Of a stretch of 64,000 nt of DNA, positions 1-11,511 are shown piece after piece; positions within the stretch are counted from its first letter, which is position 1, and each line of letters begins with the position of its first letter. The position numbers were made by a program, and so were the translations under genes. The stretch is from positions 61,785,855 to 61,849,854 of the forward strand of contig OZ024908.1 of the NCBI GenBank assembly GCA_964017125.1, in the 5' to 3' direction. The notes under the pieces are model-generated. The model was not told the DNA's origin and made no database searches. It worked only from the letters and a program-made list of their open reading frames with translations. Source of the stretch: Flabesymbios commensalis (taxonomy: Eukaryota; Annelida; Polychaeta; Terebellida; Flabelligeridae).

Positions 1-499
1 TCGTCATTCGATCGTGTGCGTATTAATTAAAATCACTAATAAGTGTGCATGGTGTATTATGCATAAGTCCACACAGACCCCCCGTCGTCAATAAATATTT
101 ATCTATTTATAAATGATGATGAAATTATGCTCCGTATTGAGTTGTTATGTAACTGTGTATATTTTGATCAATGCTCCATTTGAAATACCGCCTAGACTGA
201 ATATTTTCTTGCGAAATATACATTTTTGCCATGATTAGTACAATAAATTCTCGGTCTGTGTTTTTTAGAACGGAGAATTGGAAAATTAATCGAATTATTG
301 TCGTACGGAAAAGTTAAAAAACTTGTTTTAAGTATTATTTTAAGACATAAAATTAATGAATTAATAAATATTTCATCTGGATGAAAGGAGTAAAACCGCT
401 CAGTTTAACGTCAATGATTGAAGTTTTAAACCAAATGGTCAAATGTTTATAAGACTACTTCCCAGCAAACACGAGACATTGATCCACGCTGGTTTAGAC

Positions 500-709
500 T
501 ATTGACCACCTATTTATTTAATTTTCACCCATTTGAAGTTGTGTCTCGCTGACGCGATCCACAACTTCAAGTGAGTGAAAATTATTCAGATTAGATAAAA
601 TCGAGGATTCAAATCTTGTTGATTGATGCCACTTTTTATCTTTCACTTGTTTATAAGGTTTATAAAAATTAAAACCGAATATAATCTGGACCGGCGGTTG
701 AAGGGTTAA
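500..709. mobile_element. TTAA-type MITE, family A
   Basis: The core at 521-582 is a near-palindrome built on CACTTGAAGTTGTG and its complement. The right end reads GGCGGTTGAAGGGTTAA, matching intact copies such as 54970-55215. The left end is worn. TTAA outside a CCCTTTAACCGCC end is the usual arrangement of piggyBac-like elements. No protein is encoded. Confidence 0.7.
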
Positions 710-1013
710 TGGTAATACTGTGTGTGTGTGTGTGTGTGTGGGGGGGGGGTAATTACGTGGGGGGGGGGGGGAGGGGTTGTGATCAAACCTGGATCAGACG
801 GATAAATCACCCGGGGGCGGGTCATTTGATGACCCCTATGATCAGTACAAATCCCCGACCAGTCAGATCACTGTGACAACACTACTAACTTTAACTTTAA
901 CATCTGACCGCCGTTGACACTGTGGGGGTGACACTTTACGTGCTGAGGGTGCACTTATTATTCCCCCAATAACCATAATAATACATCTGCTATTAGATCA
1001 ATAAGTAAGTAAA

Positions 1014-1110
1014 TACAAAACATTTGTATAACATTTGTACAATGTTGGACCAACGTCGAAGACGTTGGACCGACGTTGCACAAATGTTATACAAATGTTA
1101 TGTGCTTGCA
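1014..1110. mobile_element. Hairpin MITE, family C (ACAAATGTT type)
   Basis: Two ~45 bp arms (ACATTTGTATAACATTTGTA and complement) fold around a GTCGAAGAC apex. The outer CCCAGCAAACAC ends are worn. Duplication copy 2 carries a shorter version at 11453-11511 that has lost the apex. A partial family C left end also lies at 462-500. Confidence 0.7.
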
Positions 1111-1981
1111 CTCGAAGGGTTAATTAACCCTCCGATAATTAACTGTGTATCTACAATTAATCTGAGCTAACATATGGCTTTCTCACACAGATTTTGATGA
1201 TGTTTTCATTGCAATGTATACCTACACGTTTTATTTGTCTTCAAACGTGCGCAAGTAAGAATTAGCTTTATGTGGTTAATCATTGGGGCTTACGTCTATT
1301 TGTTTGTTTTAATTAGTTAATCAGGAGTAATGAAAGAAATAACATATGAATTAAAGATTAATTATCGTAGGATTGTTTACATGGGGTTTTGAATACTCTG
1401 ACATATGTGAATCAGTTCAGCATGTTTAGCTTTGCATTTTTTTCAAAGATGCATAAACTATTGGTTGAACTGTAGTCAAATGCCCACAAATGTTTGTTAT
1501 CAAATGATATACCAATTACATGACAATGGTATAGGCACACCATAACCTGATAACAACATTTGGTTTTCAGCATTGGGAACAGCAAGGAGAGGGAATAAAG
1601 ATGTGTTTTTTGACGTAATTATTAAGTTGAAGATTAATAACGAATTTAAAATCAAATTGGACTTTGGACTCAGACGAGTTGTAGGTGTTAAACTGCCATT
1701 TTGTAAAGTGGCAGTTTAACACCTTCAACCACTGGTTAAATCTGATCTTTTTTCCCAGAATCATATTCTGAAGTAATTAGTATCCGCAAATACTGTATTT
1801 CGTTCGTAAATTTGGATGGTCAAATCACCAGCTACCCATCGTTTCAGGAATTTGAATGACAGATAGAATATGTGTCTTATGTAATGCTAGGAGTTATGTA
1901 TAAATAACCCAGGCAAAACTATGTTTCTAAGCATTTACCTCCATATCATGCAGCTCATAGTGGATTCAAAAATGTATATAT

Positions 1982-2224
1982 TAGCCCTAGCCGCCGGTCA
2001 CGATTATATTCGTTTGTTTTATTTTTTATTGGCACATTAAATACCAGCTTTTTAACATGTTAAAGATAAAACGTGAAATCAATCAGCAATAATCAAAAAT
2101 CGTAGACCGCCATCTTGTCAAATCTGAATATTTTTCATTCATTTGTAGTTGTGAATCGCGTAGGCGAGACACAAGTTCGAGTGAGTGAAAATTCCAGTTA
2201 AATAACTCGGCTGTTATAGGGTTC
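1982..2224. mobile_element. TTAA-type MITE, family A
   Basis: A nearly full-length copy running from CCGCCGGTCACG to a worn GGCTGTTATAGGGTT, with the CACTTGAAGTTGTG-type hairpin decayed at 2135-2195. It is absent from the matching place in duplication copy 2 (near 12.36 kb), so it was gained here or lost there. Confidence 0.65.
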
Positions 2225-2597
2225 AATGGAGGCAGGTGATGTGGGAAATAAACTGTCACAACCCGGGAAAATAAACTATTTCAGAATTTTAAGAAGCAAA
2301 AAATATTAATTTGTGCTTTTATTTAACTGGGGTAATATTTTTTTGAGTGCACGAGCAAAAGAGTAAAGTTGGTCAAACAGCCTTATGTGATAATCACAAT
2401 CATATTTAGTATGTATATATTTTGTATATATATACATATTTGTATATTTGTATATGTTTCTACTGTAAATGAAGCTAAATATAAAATAAAATAAAAAACA
2501 GCTTCATTCCATCAATAACGGCGAAATGTGCATAAAATTTAAAAAGTGACGTAAATCATTATTTTATTACCTAATATTGTGAGAAGCTGATATGACC

Positions 2598-2757
2598 GAG
2601 AGGCAGCCTGCTCAGCCTCAGACCACCGGGATGGAATTACGAATCCTGTACCGGGAGGGTAGTGTTATCTAATTCATCTCCTATCCTCAGGAGGTTCTCC
2701 TGGTCCAGTTTAGCCTGTTTGTGCACAATTCATAAAGCACCATTCCTTCATTTTAAT
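2598..2757 (+). mobile_element. Two-headed tRNA-derived SINE, second head and tail
   Basis: ATGACCGAGAGGCAGCCTGCTC followed by ACGAATCC resembles A- and B-box spacing of the second tRNA-like unit seen whole at 36010-36306. The tail (CTCCTATCCTCAGGAGG, then TTTAGCCTGTTTGTGCAC) matches the other copies. The first head is missing. The same ancestral SINE sits at 12406-12640 in the paralogous segment, where the reverse loss happened. Confidence 0.7.
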
Positions 2758-2850
2758 ATGACTACTTAACACATATTAATATGGCAAAACACATTTTAAT
2801 CAGACAAGGAAGGCAATTATTAACGATGTTGATTCAAAATTAAACCAATT

Positions 2851-3390
2851 TTAACCTTTATAGCGCGGAGATCAACTTTAGACGTCAGAATCTGACGTCT
2901 GTAGTATATTTGTAATTGCCGTAGACCCATATCATAGGTATTCAAATGAAGCAGGAAGAGCTAATTAAGGGACGCACCATTTGATATATGGGGGGGGGGG
3001 GCTAGAGTTTTTGTTGCTTGCAAACTTTTTTTTTTACCTCCGAAAGAAAACAATCTTTTTTTTGGGTGATCAACGTCCGACAATTTTTTTTTTTATTTTT
3101 CGTCGAAGAATTTTTTGTCGTATGCTTCCCCTATTATGTACGTTACAATTTGGTGTTTTTTCTGGACAACATATTTTTCATCAATTTCGACAACAAACTT
3201 CTTTTTTCTGCCCACATTTTCAACAAACTTTTTTTCTGATTTTTGTGGCGACAAACTATTTATTTCAATTTTTTCTAGGCCCCCCAGATATCAAATGGTG
3301 CGTCCCTAAGTCATTTATGATGGTTTCAAATGGGAAAACCTTTTAGTCTCCATAGTTTATACAAAAATAATTCAACGCTTTAGAGGTTAA
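2851..3390 (-). mobile_element. TTAA-type MITE, family B, interrupted
   Basis: The ends read TTAACCTTTATAGCGCGG and a worn GCTTTAGAGGTTAA, and the TCAACTTTAGACGTCAGA core is present. A separate 338 bp element (2969-3306) is inserted in its middle. The uninterrupted paralog is at 14892-15095. Confidence 0.75.
2969..3306. mobile_element. Harbinger-like MITE nested in family B
   Basis: The ends are perfect inverted repeats, GGGACGCACCATTTGATAT and its complement, each followed inward by a short G or C run. TAA stands on both sides (2966-2968 and 3307-3309) and occurs once at the empty paralogous site. A 3 bp TAA/TTA duplication with GGG-starting ends fits PIF/Harbinger. The inside is T-rich; its open frames on the plus strand are low-complexity Phe-rich translations, not proteins. 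Confidence 0.8.
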
Positions 3391-3620
3391 ACCAATCTGG
3401 TCAAAATTTTGTGATGCTATATGCGCTCCAGCTGGTGTTTTGAAGATTTAATTTCACGACCGAGCAAAACCGTTACCTAATCAAGCACAGGTCACACGCT
3501 ACGCTCGTTTATAATTGTTATCACAGCTACTGGATCGTGTTACCAGGTATAGTATCAAAGTCGCAGTTGTGAAATTTAGCATACATCCCGACTTAAGATC
3601 AAAGGTCAGTGCTAGCCTGG

Positions 3621-3690
3621 AAAACTAAAAGGCGGTAACTGCTAGTGTTTCTAGTAAACAACTACTGCCTATTGGCTTTGAACTGCAGAT
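3621..3690. repeat. 70 bp hairpin, family D
   Basis: The arms read AAAAGGCGGTAACTGC and GCCTATTGGCTTT around a TAGTGTTTCTA middle. It belongs to the family whose best copy is at 51709-51776. Its paralog is at 15966-16035. Confidence 0.65.
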
Positions 3691-3779
3691 CCAAAGAGAG
3701 GTTACGATGGTTAAATAGATCACGCATGTTTGACATCCCCTGTTGAAATTAGCTGTGCTCTGTCGCGTACCAATTCGTA

Positions 3780-4010
3780 ATAACGTTCCAATTTGTAATA
3801 AATTATTACACATTTGAACGCATATTCAATGCAATTACGTCCCAATTTGTAATAAATTATTACAAATTGGAACGCATTTGCAATGCAACTACGTCCCAAT
3901 TTGTATTAAATTATATTACAAATTGGCACGCATTTTCAGTGCATTTGCGTGCCAATTTGTAAACAAAAATATTACAAATTGGAACGTTATTACAAATTGG
4001 GACGCAACAG
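3780..4010. repeat. Palindromic ~58 bp satellite, short array
   Basis: Four or so units contain CCAATTTGTAATAAATTATT and its complement joined by CGCATTTGCAATGCA. Each unit is itself an inverted repeat, so the array can fold. The paralogous array at 16085-16560 has more units. Confidence 0.75.
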
Positions 4011-4345
4011 AGCACTGAGGAGGGGCTGGTCGCAGATTTGAACGGATTTGCTTGAAATTATTACCAGAGGTGTGTCACGGGCCAAGGAACAATCGATTAA
4101 ATTCTGGAGATGATCCAGATCAGGCTGAGATTCCATATGTCCGTTTTTTTACGGATGCGACAATCGTATCCGACAATCGCATGTAATCAAACGCACAAAA
4201 CGCAAAAATCTTTACACGCACCTGCGTTTGTCCGCGCGGCAAGCTGGGCACATGGAAACAACTCAGTACATTCGTCTAAGCTGGATAAAATGGTGCGACA
4301 ACCGAACCGCACAAGACAACCGAACACATGGGATAGCAGCCATAC

Positions 4346-4631
4346 GATCCGGATCCAGGATCCGGATTACGATCCGGATTGCATGGATTTGTATGAAACT
4401 TATACTGCCGTGCAAAGCCAAAAGGTAATGAAGATGAAGATGATCCAGTCAGTCGTCACGAGTGAATATATCATCTCGGCAATTATACCACCGAGCAAAG
4501 ATAAAATGCAGTAACTGCTTATTTTTCAAGTAATAAATTACTGCCATTTGGCGGAGGGACGATTACCATTGAGCACATTACTGATTAACAAGTCTCAGGG
4601 GAGTAGTGGGGAATTAATATGGGATTAATAT
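4346..4631. other. End of duplication I, hairpin D fragments
   Basis: Similarity to copy 2 fades near 4345. Two pieces of a family D hairpin (4403-4424 and 4505-4551) are separated by about 80 bp of unrelated DNA, as if another insertion split it. The 134-codon open frame at 4110-4514 crosses these repeats and is not considered a gene. Confidence 0.5.
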
Positions 4632-6541
4632 GGGACTACCTTAAACGCGGCACATTTCTGACGGCACATTTACGGAACGGACGGCACAGAAGCGGACAGT
4701 TCACCCCACCACTGCACCCCAACTACGGTACTGCTGGATAAACACTGTCACTCCCCACCCTAACGCCTGGTCAGCGGCACAGGGTAACCCGCGGCCCATT
4801 GTGGTCATTGCGCGGACCATTCTACGGCTCATTTTTTACGGAACAAAAACGGTCAAAATAAAAAACACAAGTAATGTAATAAAAAATTCGTATTTTTTAT
4901 TTACGGTAATATGTTACAATCTAGATATGACAATATAAAAAATAAAAAAAACACAAGTAACGTGATAAATAGTACAGGGGCATAATTATGTGAATATTTA
5001 GGGTCATGTTTGCAAACTTTGTTAATTTATGTTGCGCATTTTTTTGGTGACCACAGGGGTATAATGATATAGAAAAATCCAATTGAAAAAAAAATTGTGT
5101 GTTTTTCGTTGGAATTACGAAATGACTACAATACAGTAGAAAGAAAAAAAAATCTATTTTTAAATTCGCGTTGAATTATGTCATATAACACCTTGAAAAT
5201 GACCAGTGAGACCCATAGAGTACTTCTAGCACATGTACATCAATTTCTATGCCACAGAATTGAGGATTCGAAAGTAATCATATGAAGATAATTTGTTTGT
5301 AAAAATTAAAAATACGTCAAATCAAAATCATTTTATCTTTTAAGAACCCTAGCATCGTTTGTCAAAGTGCGACTTACGACTAATTTAGTGCAGTGTACAA
5401 CACAACAGTACAAGAGATATGGGAATACAAATTTTCACTTTGCTTCCACACTGACATCAATGGTTATGCGACGCCAACAGATAAGACTTGGTAGTGTTAA
5501 TATGTTAGCCTACTCCTCAAATTCCTCTTTCGATTTACACTTCATTTACTGAACGTTTCATGCTTGTTTTGGTAAAAGATAATGGCAACTGTCGATCGAA
5601 ATGGATCGCTGTTGATATGTCAGTGACATAGCATTCGTGGGGCGGGGTATTGCCAAGATAACATAGGGGTCTATCATTTTGTTTCCCGCACCAAAACCAG
5701 AGATAAAATATCTACTATGTATAACATACTAATTATATATAGTAGACACTATGGAAAGCGTAGAAACATAAGATATCTACAAGTGCATAATTATGCTACA
5801 GTAACTGGAGTATGCTATAAGACAACGGTAACAATTATAAGGTATTTTTAAAATCAAATATAATCGCCACAGTCGCTATGATTCCCTGATATTGACTAGT
5901 GGTGTAAACTTAACAACGTAAGAACAGTAGTAATGGCGGATAATAATAATTTGTGCAATTCACACAGGACATGACCCTCGCACAAAAACATTACAGCTTA
6001 TTTCAATTCACTATATTGTTTAATTCATACTGTTAAATCACGACCTAGTTAGTACCACATACTTGGAGTTACAATCGAAGAAAAACATTCCCGACCCCAT
6101 TGAGAAAATAAGTTGACTTGGAAACTCTGAAATTCTCCATAAGGCCCCACCACGTCTGATTACAAAGGCGACGGAAACGTCCCTAACCGGCCCTGAAAAA
6201 AACAAAATAATGATAAAATCCGAGAGCAACAACCGTCCTGATATGTGGTAATACCCAAGTCAGATCATGAGAGCATGATAATATGAATAATATAGCGACA
6301 GGTGACTTGTGATTTATTATACTCAGTATTTTAACCCTTAATTTGTTTAAAACAACCATAAACAAAATATAAGTTTAGTAGAGAGCATTCCACAACAGTA
6401 TACCTGTGTAGGTAGGTGTTGCTGTTCACACCTGTGGGGGGCACTCAGCCAGGGGAGGGGTTGGGCCGTGTGGTTAGGTCTTGATTATGGGCCGTCTTTT
6501 AGGATGTGCCGTCAGAAATGTGCCGCGTTTTAGGTAGTCCC
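4632..6541. mobile_element. 1.9 kb element with ~40 bp inverted ends
   Basis: GGGACTACCTTAAACGCGG at 4632 is matched in reverse complement by the end at 6501-6541; about 38 of the first 40 positions agree by eye. No transposase frame exists inside. The interior includes a truncated LINE 3' end (5650-6368) and AT-rich DNA. I found no convincing target duplication, so a cut-and-paste non-autonomous transposon is likely but the superfamily is unknown. Its ends alone could also be a chance-preserved inverted repeat. Confidence 0.55.
5650..6368 (-). mobile_element. 5'-truncated LINE 3' region
   Basis: Read on the minus strand this matches 46000-46920, the non-coding tail of the LINE whose C-terminal coding part is at 45428-45963. 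Shared blocks include GTTTTAAACAAATTAA, CTGACTTGGGTATTACC and GATAGACCCTATGTTATC. Both copies keep a short open frame with RRGGALWRISE, but it lies after the LINE's own end. The plus-strand copy has an extra ~125 bp (46030-46160). Confidence 0.75.
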
Positions 6542-7077
6542 GTTGATTAGAAGTGACACGACGTGTGAGGAGCATTATGAGCGGTGATTACAATTCAGCA
6601 CGCGAGCATTGTACTCCCGTCACCCGCTATTATCGCCCATTCACAGTATAATGTAGAGTGATTCCCCACATAATAATAACATCCACGGCCAAGACATACT
6701 CTGGCAGCAGGCAAAAAAGCTCAAGAAACTTTGTTTTAAAGAGGAGTAAACATTCAAAGATTTACGTATTTATTTAATTTATTTGCTTGTATGTTTATGT
6801 TCAATTTTTTTGTTTGTTGGTTTTTTTGTTTGTTTATATTAAATTTGTTGGTTTGTATTTTTATTTTATTTGTATGTTGCATAGTGTCTCTGCCTATCTC
6901 ATATTGTGTGTATTGTTCGTCTTGGAGTCCCAAGATCGGTGAGCTTTGTAGTTTATTTGGTTCACATTAAGTGAATTGAGATATTATTTTTATCATCATA
7001 ACGCTTATGCCTACGTTTCCAGGCTATGTGCGCTGATGTCACATGTTGACTTGCCACAAGATATCTTGTTTAAATCT
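6542..7077. other. No gene seen
   Basis: T-rich DNA with a TTTG/TTTA-rich stretch at 6770-6880. No open frame of note, RNA gene or recognisable repeat. Confidence 0.6.
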
Positions 7078-7135
7078 TCACCCACTTGAAGTTATGTCTC
7101 GCTACCGCGACCCACAACTTCAAGTGGGGGAAAAT
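7078..7135. repeat. Family A hairpin core
   Basis: TTCACCCACTTGAAGTTATG and its complement surround GTCTCGCTACCGCGACC. Full TTAA ends are not obvious here. Confidence 0.65.
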
Positions 7136-7587
7136 TACTCATATTTGCTTAATTTGAGACTAAACATATACAAATTTTTCTGTTTAAATCCTCATTTCTT
7201 TCCCAATAAAGGTGAATTGATCAGCCAAAAAAATGTATCGTGATAAGCAGAGAAATGATTCAGATAACAAGTTGAAAAACTCACGGGTCTACAGTTATTA
7301 CAGATTTAAAAATGCGAAATGCTTTGTAGCGTCCCGCTTAATTTATGATTAAACAAACACAAACAAATGGGAAAAATACAACTTTCCCTAAATCCACCGT
7401 CCGTACAGCGGGTTGGTAATCCAATCGTCACCACATCAGACGCACATTAACTAAACACTGTTTGTAAACCTGATGTTTATCCGCCATATTACAGCGATTC
7501 ATGGGCTGATGTAAAAAAATCGATACCCGACTATCAATGTTATCAGTTGTCTTTTACTCCACGCAATCAGGGGTATACCGTCGCTGT

Positions 7588-7657
7588 CGTGCAAAGCCAA
7601 AAGGCAGTATCTGCTTACTTTACAAGTAAGCAGATACTGCCTTTTCGGCTTTGCAGA
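7588..7657. repeat. 70 bp hairpin, family D
   Basis: GCAAAGCCAAAAGGCAGTAT, CTGCTTACTT and the reverse complement form an almost perfect foldback. The 61-codon open frame at 7547-7732 is a translation of this palindrome. Confidence 0.8.
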
Positions 7658-8130
7658 GAAGGTATCACTGGCCGCATTTTGTTATCAGATGCAGACCCGG
7701 CTATCAATCAATATAAGTTGAGATATCAGTGAAAGTATACTTATGAGATTAATGACTTCCGGAAAAATGAGGGCCCATTCAGATTAATCGATAAAAAGTC
7801 ACACTTTGCTATCGTAAAATTCACTGTGACCCTTCGATCATGCTTCCAAGAAGAAATAAAATCAAGATTGTTTCAGTATGCATTCAGAAGAAAACGACCC
7901 CTATCGAAAATTATTGTAAACACGTGTAGGCCTACACATTTTTTATTTATTGTAGAATTGGCTGTTTAACGTCAATATGCCCGTGTTAGTAAAGATACAA
8001 TTTTAGTGAAAATTTAGACAGAATGTTGTTGTTCCCGGGGCAGAACACAGTGTACATATTTCTAAAGTATCTATTTTCACATTATGTTTGACTACTATCA
8101 GCCTACAATGACTAGGCATATCCATGATAT

Positions 8131-8229
8131 CCCAGAAAGCACGATCCGTTGGCCCGATGTTGGTTTAATGCTGGACCTCTGTCTACGACGAGGGTCCAAC
8201 ATTAACATCGGCGTCTCATGTTTTCCCGG
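8131..8229. mobile_element. Hairpin MITE, family C (GTTGG type)
   Basis: Starts CCCAGAAAGCACGA and ends CATGTTTTCCCGG. The arms carry GATGTTGGTTTAATGCTGGAC and a matching complement around GTCTACGAC. No coding capacity. Confidence 0.65.
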
Positions 8230-9910
8230 CTAATCATGATGTAGATAGTCATTTAAATTATGTGATATCAGGTTAGGGCTCATAAATCTCATATACACAA
8301 TATATATTGACGATAAGTCACTGCAGTTCCGTAAATTGAGAGATTGTTGCTGGTCTTCTTCTGATTTAGCCAATGGAACCGTACCATTTGCATAACGTGT
8401 TTACAAAACACTATCTCTTTTTTTAACAATGTATTAAATACTGTTAATAATCTCCAGTGCGTCGTGGGCTGCCTCTAAAAACAATTTAAAAGTGATTTAA
8501 ATATATCGAAAGTAATAGTGGAGATATGTTATCTTCTTGTCTAACACCGATTAAACATGAGAAATTATCAGTTATATAAAATTTACAGCAACACACGACA
8601 ATACACACGGCGATACAATATCTTGTGCTTATCAAGGTAAATGCCAATCAACAGTTTTTAATGAATAATTATGAACTAACTTATACTAAGAAAAGTCAGT
8701 GCTTTACAACCAATATCATCATAGAAAAGAAGCGTATTATATAAGGAGGTTATGTCCATAATATATCATTGTAGTTTTTACCAAATTGTAGGCGTGTATA
8801 AAAAAATATCTTCGATAAATTGTGCACATAAAAATTGATAATGAATAAATTGAGACCTATTTTAGCTTAAAAATCATTATCGCGATTGGCGAATGAATGG
8901 ATGAATAAATGAATGAATTAAATATTTGATTAAATGTTACTATCTAATGAAATTTCCCACCAGCAGCACAATTGGACATTGTACTTGATCGCAAAATCAA
9001 TTTGTAAACATAATTTTCAATAAAAAATGCAGGTCATTAACGATCCCCACGGCCAGTTAATATCCCACAACTAATAAGATTCCATACTGCTACAAAAAAC
9101 TCTTTGTTGCATAACGCTCCAAGTGCTCGTCATGTTTTGAATTTGATATATTCTCTTGCATATTTGGCAAACAACAACAATAACAATAAAACAACAACAA
9201 CAACAACAACAATAGCAACAGCAACAATAATAATAATTATATTGGGATGTATAGTATTCTGCCACTCATTTGACTAGCAGATAGAATATTTTAGGTTGCG
9301 TTATTCTATATTGCTACTCCGGGGATATTTACCTATCAGAGAAGCGGTTGAAATCAATACTTTAATCCCAGCGATTATCCAAGGATAAGTAACATGAACT
9401 CGCCCACCCGCTGATCCGGTAATTAAACGCTTTGAGCACCAAGCGCGATTTTAATTGTTATAATCCTGTGAATCATGTTCATTAGCCATTTCAATATCGG
9501 CTTAAATATCGTTTTTTTCCCCGTCAGTGCATGGGATATGGAAATATTCGATCTTTGTTGCAATAAATCGATCAATTTTCAACTTCTTGATATTGTGGAT
9601 TGCTGTAGCGTGGCGGAATTTCTAGTAGATGAAAATGTTAGTCATCTAATTTGGGGCCTAAAGGGTTTTGTCTGACAGGGAACAAATGACACCTAGTGGA
9701 GAACAAAAAAGGGGCTTATCTGAAAATAATACCGCCATTTTAGCATGTACAAAGTCTACTGACACCATTTTAACCCGTTCGCCGCTAGGCATGACTATGT
9801 CTTTTAAAATCAGTTTTCTTAGCCGATGAAATCACTGTTATTCGGAATTAGCGTGTGTTTAAACATCAACATTTGCAAATATTTGGTGCCAAGTTAGGCA
9901 AATATCAATC
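8230..9910. other. No gene seen; CAA microsatellite
   Basis: About 1.7 kb without a recognisable gene. It holds an impure (CAA)n/(AAT)n tract at roughly 9168-9238 and a short GAAT-type run near 8892-8920. The Cys-rich minus-strand frame at 9071-9265 is the complement of the CAA tract and is rejected as a protein. Confidence 0.6.
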
Positions 9911-9977
9911 ATTTTCACCCACTTGAAGTTGTGGGTCGCGGTAGCTTGGGGAAGCACAACTTCAAGTGGGTGAAAAT
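9911..9977. repeat. Family A hairpin core
   Basis: ATTTTCACCCACTTGAAGTT and its complement surround a changed centre (GTGGGTCGCGGTAGC). It sits just left of duplication I copy 2. Confidence 0.65.
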
Positions 9978-10209
9978 GTCTTTTCGGGTTTAGAATCACG
10001 GAAGACTACGTATTTTTTGTATCGTAGATCGGGGTTACTAAATATTGTCATTCGATCGTGTGCATATTAATTAAAATCAATAATAATTGTGGTGTATTAT
10101 AAATAAGTCCACACAGACTCCCCGTCGTCAATAAATATCTATCTATCTATAAATGATGATGAAATTATGCTCCGTTTTGATATGCGCAAATTTATTATTG
10201 AATAATTAA

Positions 10210-10556
10210 GTGGCATGCATCACATTAAGTTGTTATGTAACTGTATCTGTATGTTACGTGGCAGTATGCACTATTGTGCTATCGCGCCACATTGTGGATT
10301 TTCTGGGGTCTCACCTGATGGAAACTGCGCCTACGTCCATTAAGGTTCTTTTATGTCCAACTCCAGGTCAGTCAGACGCCCATCTGATTTACGTGGTTCT
10401 CTGAGCCCCACGACACAACATCGCTGCACGCATGTCCTAGTGTATACAGCACCTAGTAGTTCCAGGCGGTCACCCATCCAATTTTTGGCTGGGGCCGGCG
10501 TTGCTTAACTTTAGTGATCGAGCCGACACCGATGAGCTAACGCTGTATTCCGTCTA
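10210..10556 (-). mobile_element. 5S-rRNA-derived SINE (SINE3-like)
   Basis: Bases 10553 down to about 10435, read on the minus strand, follow the 5S rRNA order: a start resembling the 5' stem, then GATCACTAAAGTTAAGCAACG, TTGGATGGGTGACCGCCTGG and GGTGCTGTA. The GTTAAGCAACG and GGATGGGTGACCGCC parts correspond to the internal control region. About 225 bp of unrelated body follows to 10210. The element interrupts TGTAACTGTA/GTGTATATTTTGATC, which is continuous at 157-172 in copy 1. Many changes from 5S and the attached body make a working 5S gene unlikely. Confidence 0.75.
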
Positions 10557-10933
10557 TCTTGTGTATATTTTGATCAATGCTTCATTCGAAATATCGCCTA
10601 GATTGATTTTTTCTTGTGGAATCTACATTTTTTGTCATGTTTAGTACAATCAATTCTCCGTCTGCGTCTTTTAGAATGAGGAAAGGGAAAAATCAATCGA
10701 ATTATTGTCGTACGGAAAAAAGTAAAACAAAAATTTAAACCTTTATTTTAAGATACAAATAGTAATGAATTGATGAAATAATAAAAAGTTCATTTTCTAA
10801 CATAGCGAGCCATCGGGACGAAAGGATTCCGCTCAGTTCAACGTTGGAATTTTGGCATTTTGAAACAAATGGTAAAATGTTTATAACACTACTTCCCAGC
10901 GAATACGAGCCTTAAATCCACCGTTGGTTTATC

Positions 10934-11169
10934 ATTTTGACCGCCAATAAATTTATTGAAATTTTCAATCACTTGAAGTCGTGTCTCGCTGACGCGATCC
11001 ACAACTTCAAGTGAGTAAAAATTATACAGATTTGATAAAATCGAGGAGGATTCAATTCTTGTTGATTGTTGTCACTTTTTATCTTTCACCTGTTTATAAG
11101 ATGGTACTTAATGTGTCTAATAAAAAATAAAACCCCGAATATAATCTGGACCGGCGGTTAAAGGGTTAA
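10934..11169. mobile_element. TTAA-type MITE, family A
   Basis: Paralog of 500-709, better preserved: left end TTGACCGCC, central hairpin at 10960-11022, right end GGCGGTTAAAGGGTTAA. Confidence 0.75.
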
Positions 11170-11452
11170 TGGTAATACTGTGGGAGGGGGGATGATTATG
11201 TAGCGGGGGGGGGCGGGGTTGTGATCAAACCTGAATCAGACGGTTGAGTCACCGGGGGCGGGTCATTTGATGACCCCTATGATCATTACAAATCCCTGAC
11301 CAGTCAGATTGCTGTGACAACACTACTAGCAGGACCGCCGTTGACACTGAGGGGGTGACACTTTACGTGCTGAGGGTGTACTTATTATTCTACCAATAAG
11401 CCTAATTATACAACTGTTCTGATTCAATCTGCAATTCGATCAATAAGTAAGT

Positions 11453-11511
11453 AAACACAAAACATTTGCATAACATTTGTACAATGTTATACAAATGTTT
11501 TGTGCTTGCAT
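11453..11511. repeat. Shortened family C hairpin
   Basis: ACAAAACATTTGCATAACA joins directly to its complement; the apex seen in the copy-1 paralog (1014-1110) is missing, so a deletion between the arms is likely. Confidence 0.6.

Larger units (their letters stand above)
1..4345. repeat. Segmental duplication I, copy 1
   Basis: This stretch aligns by eye, in order and on the same strand, with 10047-17103. Shared landmarks include the opening GTCATTCGATCG, the G-rich tract near 720-780, the TTAA-flanked hairpin at 500-709, a SINE at 2.6-2.76 kb, the MITE at 2851-3390, a palindromic satellite at 3.8-4.0 kb and the stretch at 4.08-4.34 kb. It probably continues left of the window. It lacks about 110 bp present at 11.77-11.88 kb of the other copy. 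No host coding sequence is recognised in either copy. Confidence 0.8.

Noticed and set aside
2981-3346. 121-codon Phe-rich frame with membrane-like look
   Set aside because: T-rich interior of a Harbinger-like MITE.
6038-6232. Frame with RRGGALWRISE shared with 46221-46436
   Set aside because: Lies in the non-coding tail of a LINE, after the ORF2 end; shared by descent of the repeat.
10435-10553. A working 5S rRNA gene
   Set aside because: Too many changes, attached SINE body and insertion into a duplicated segment.
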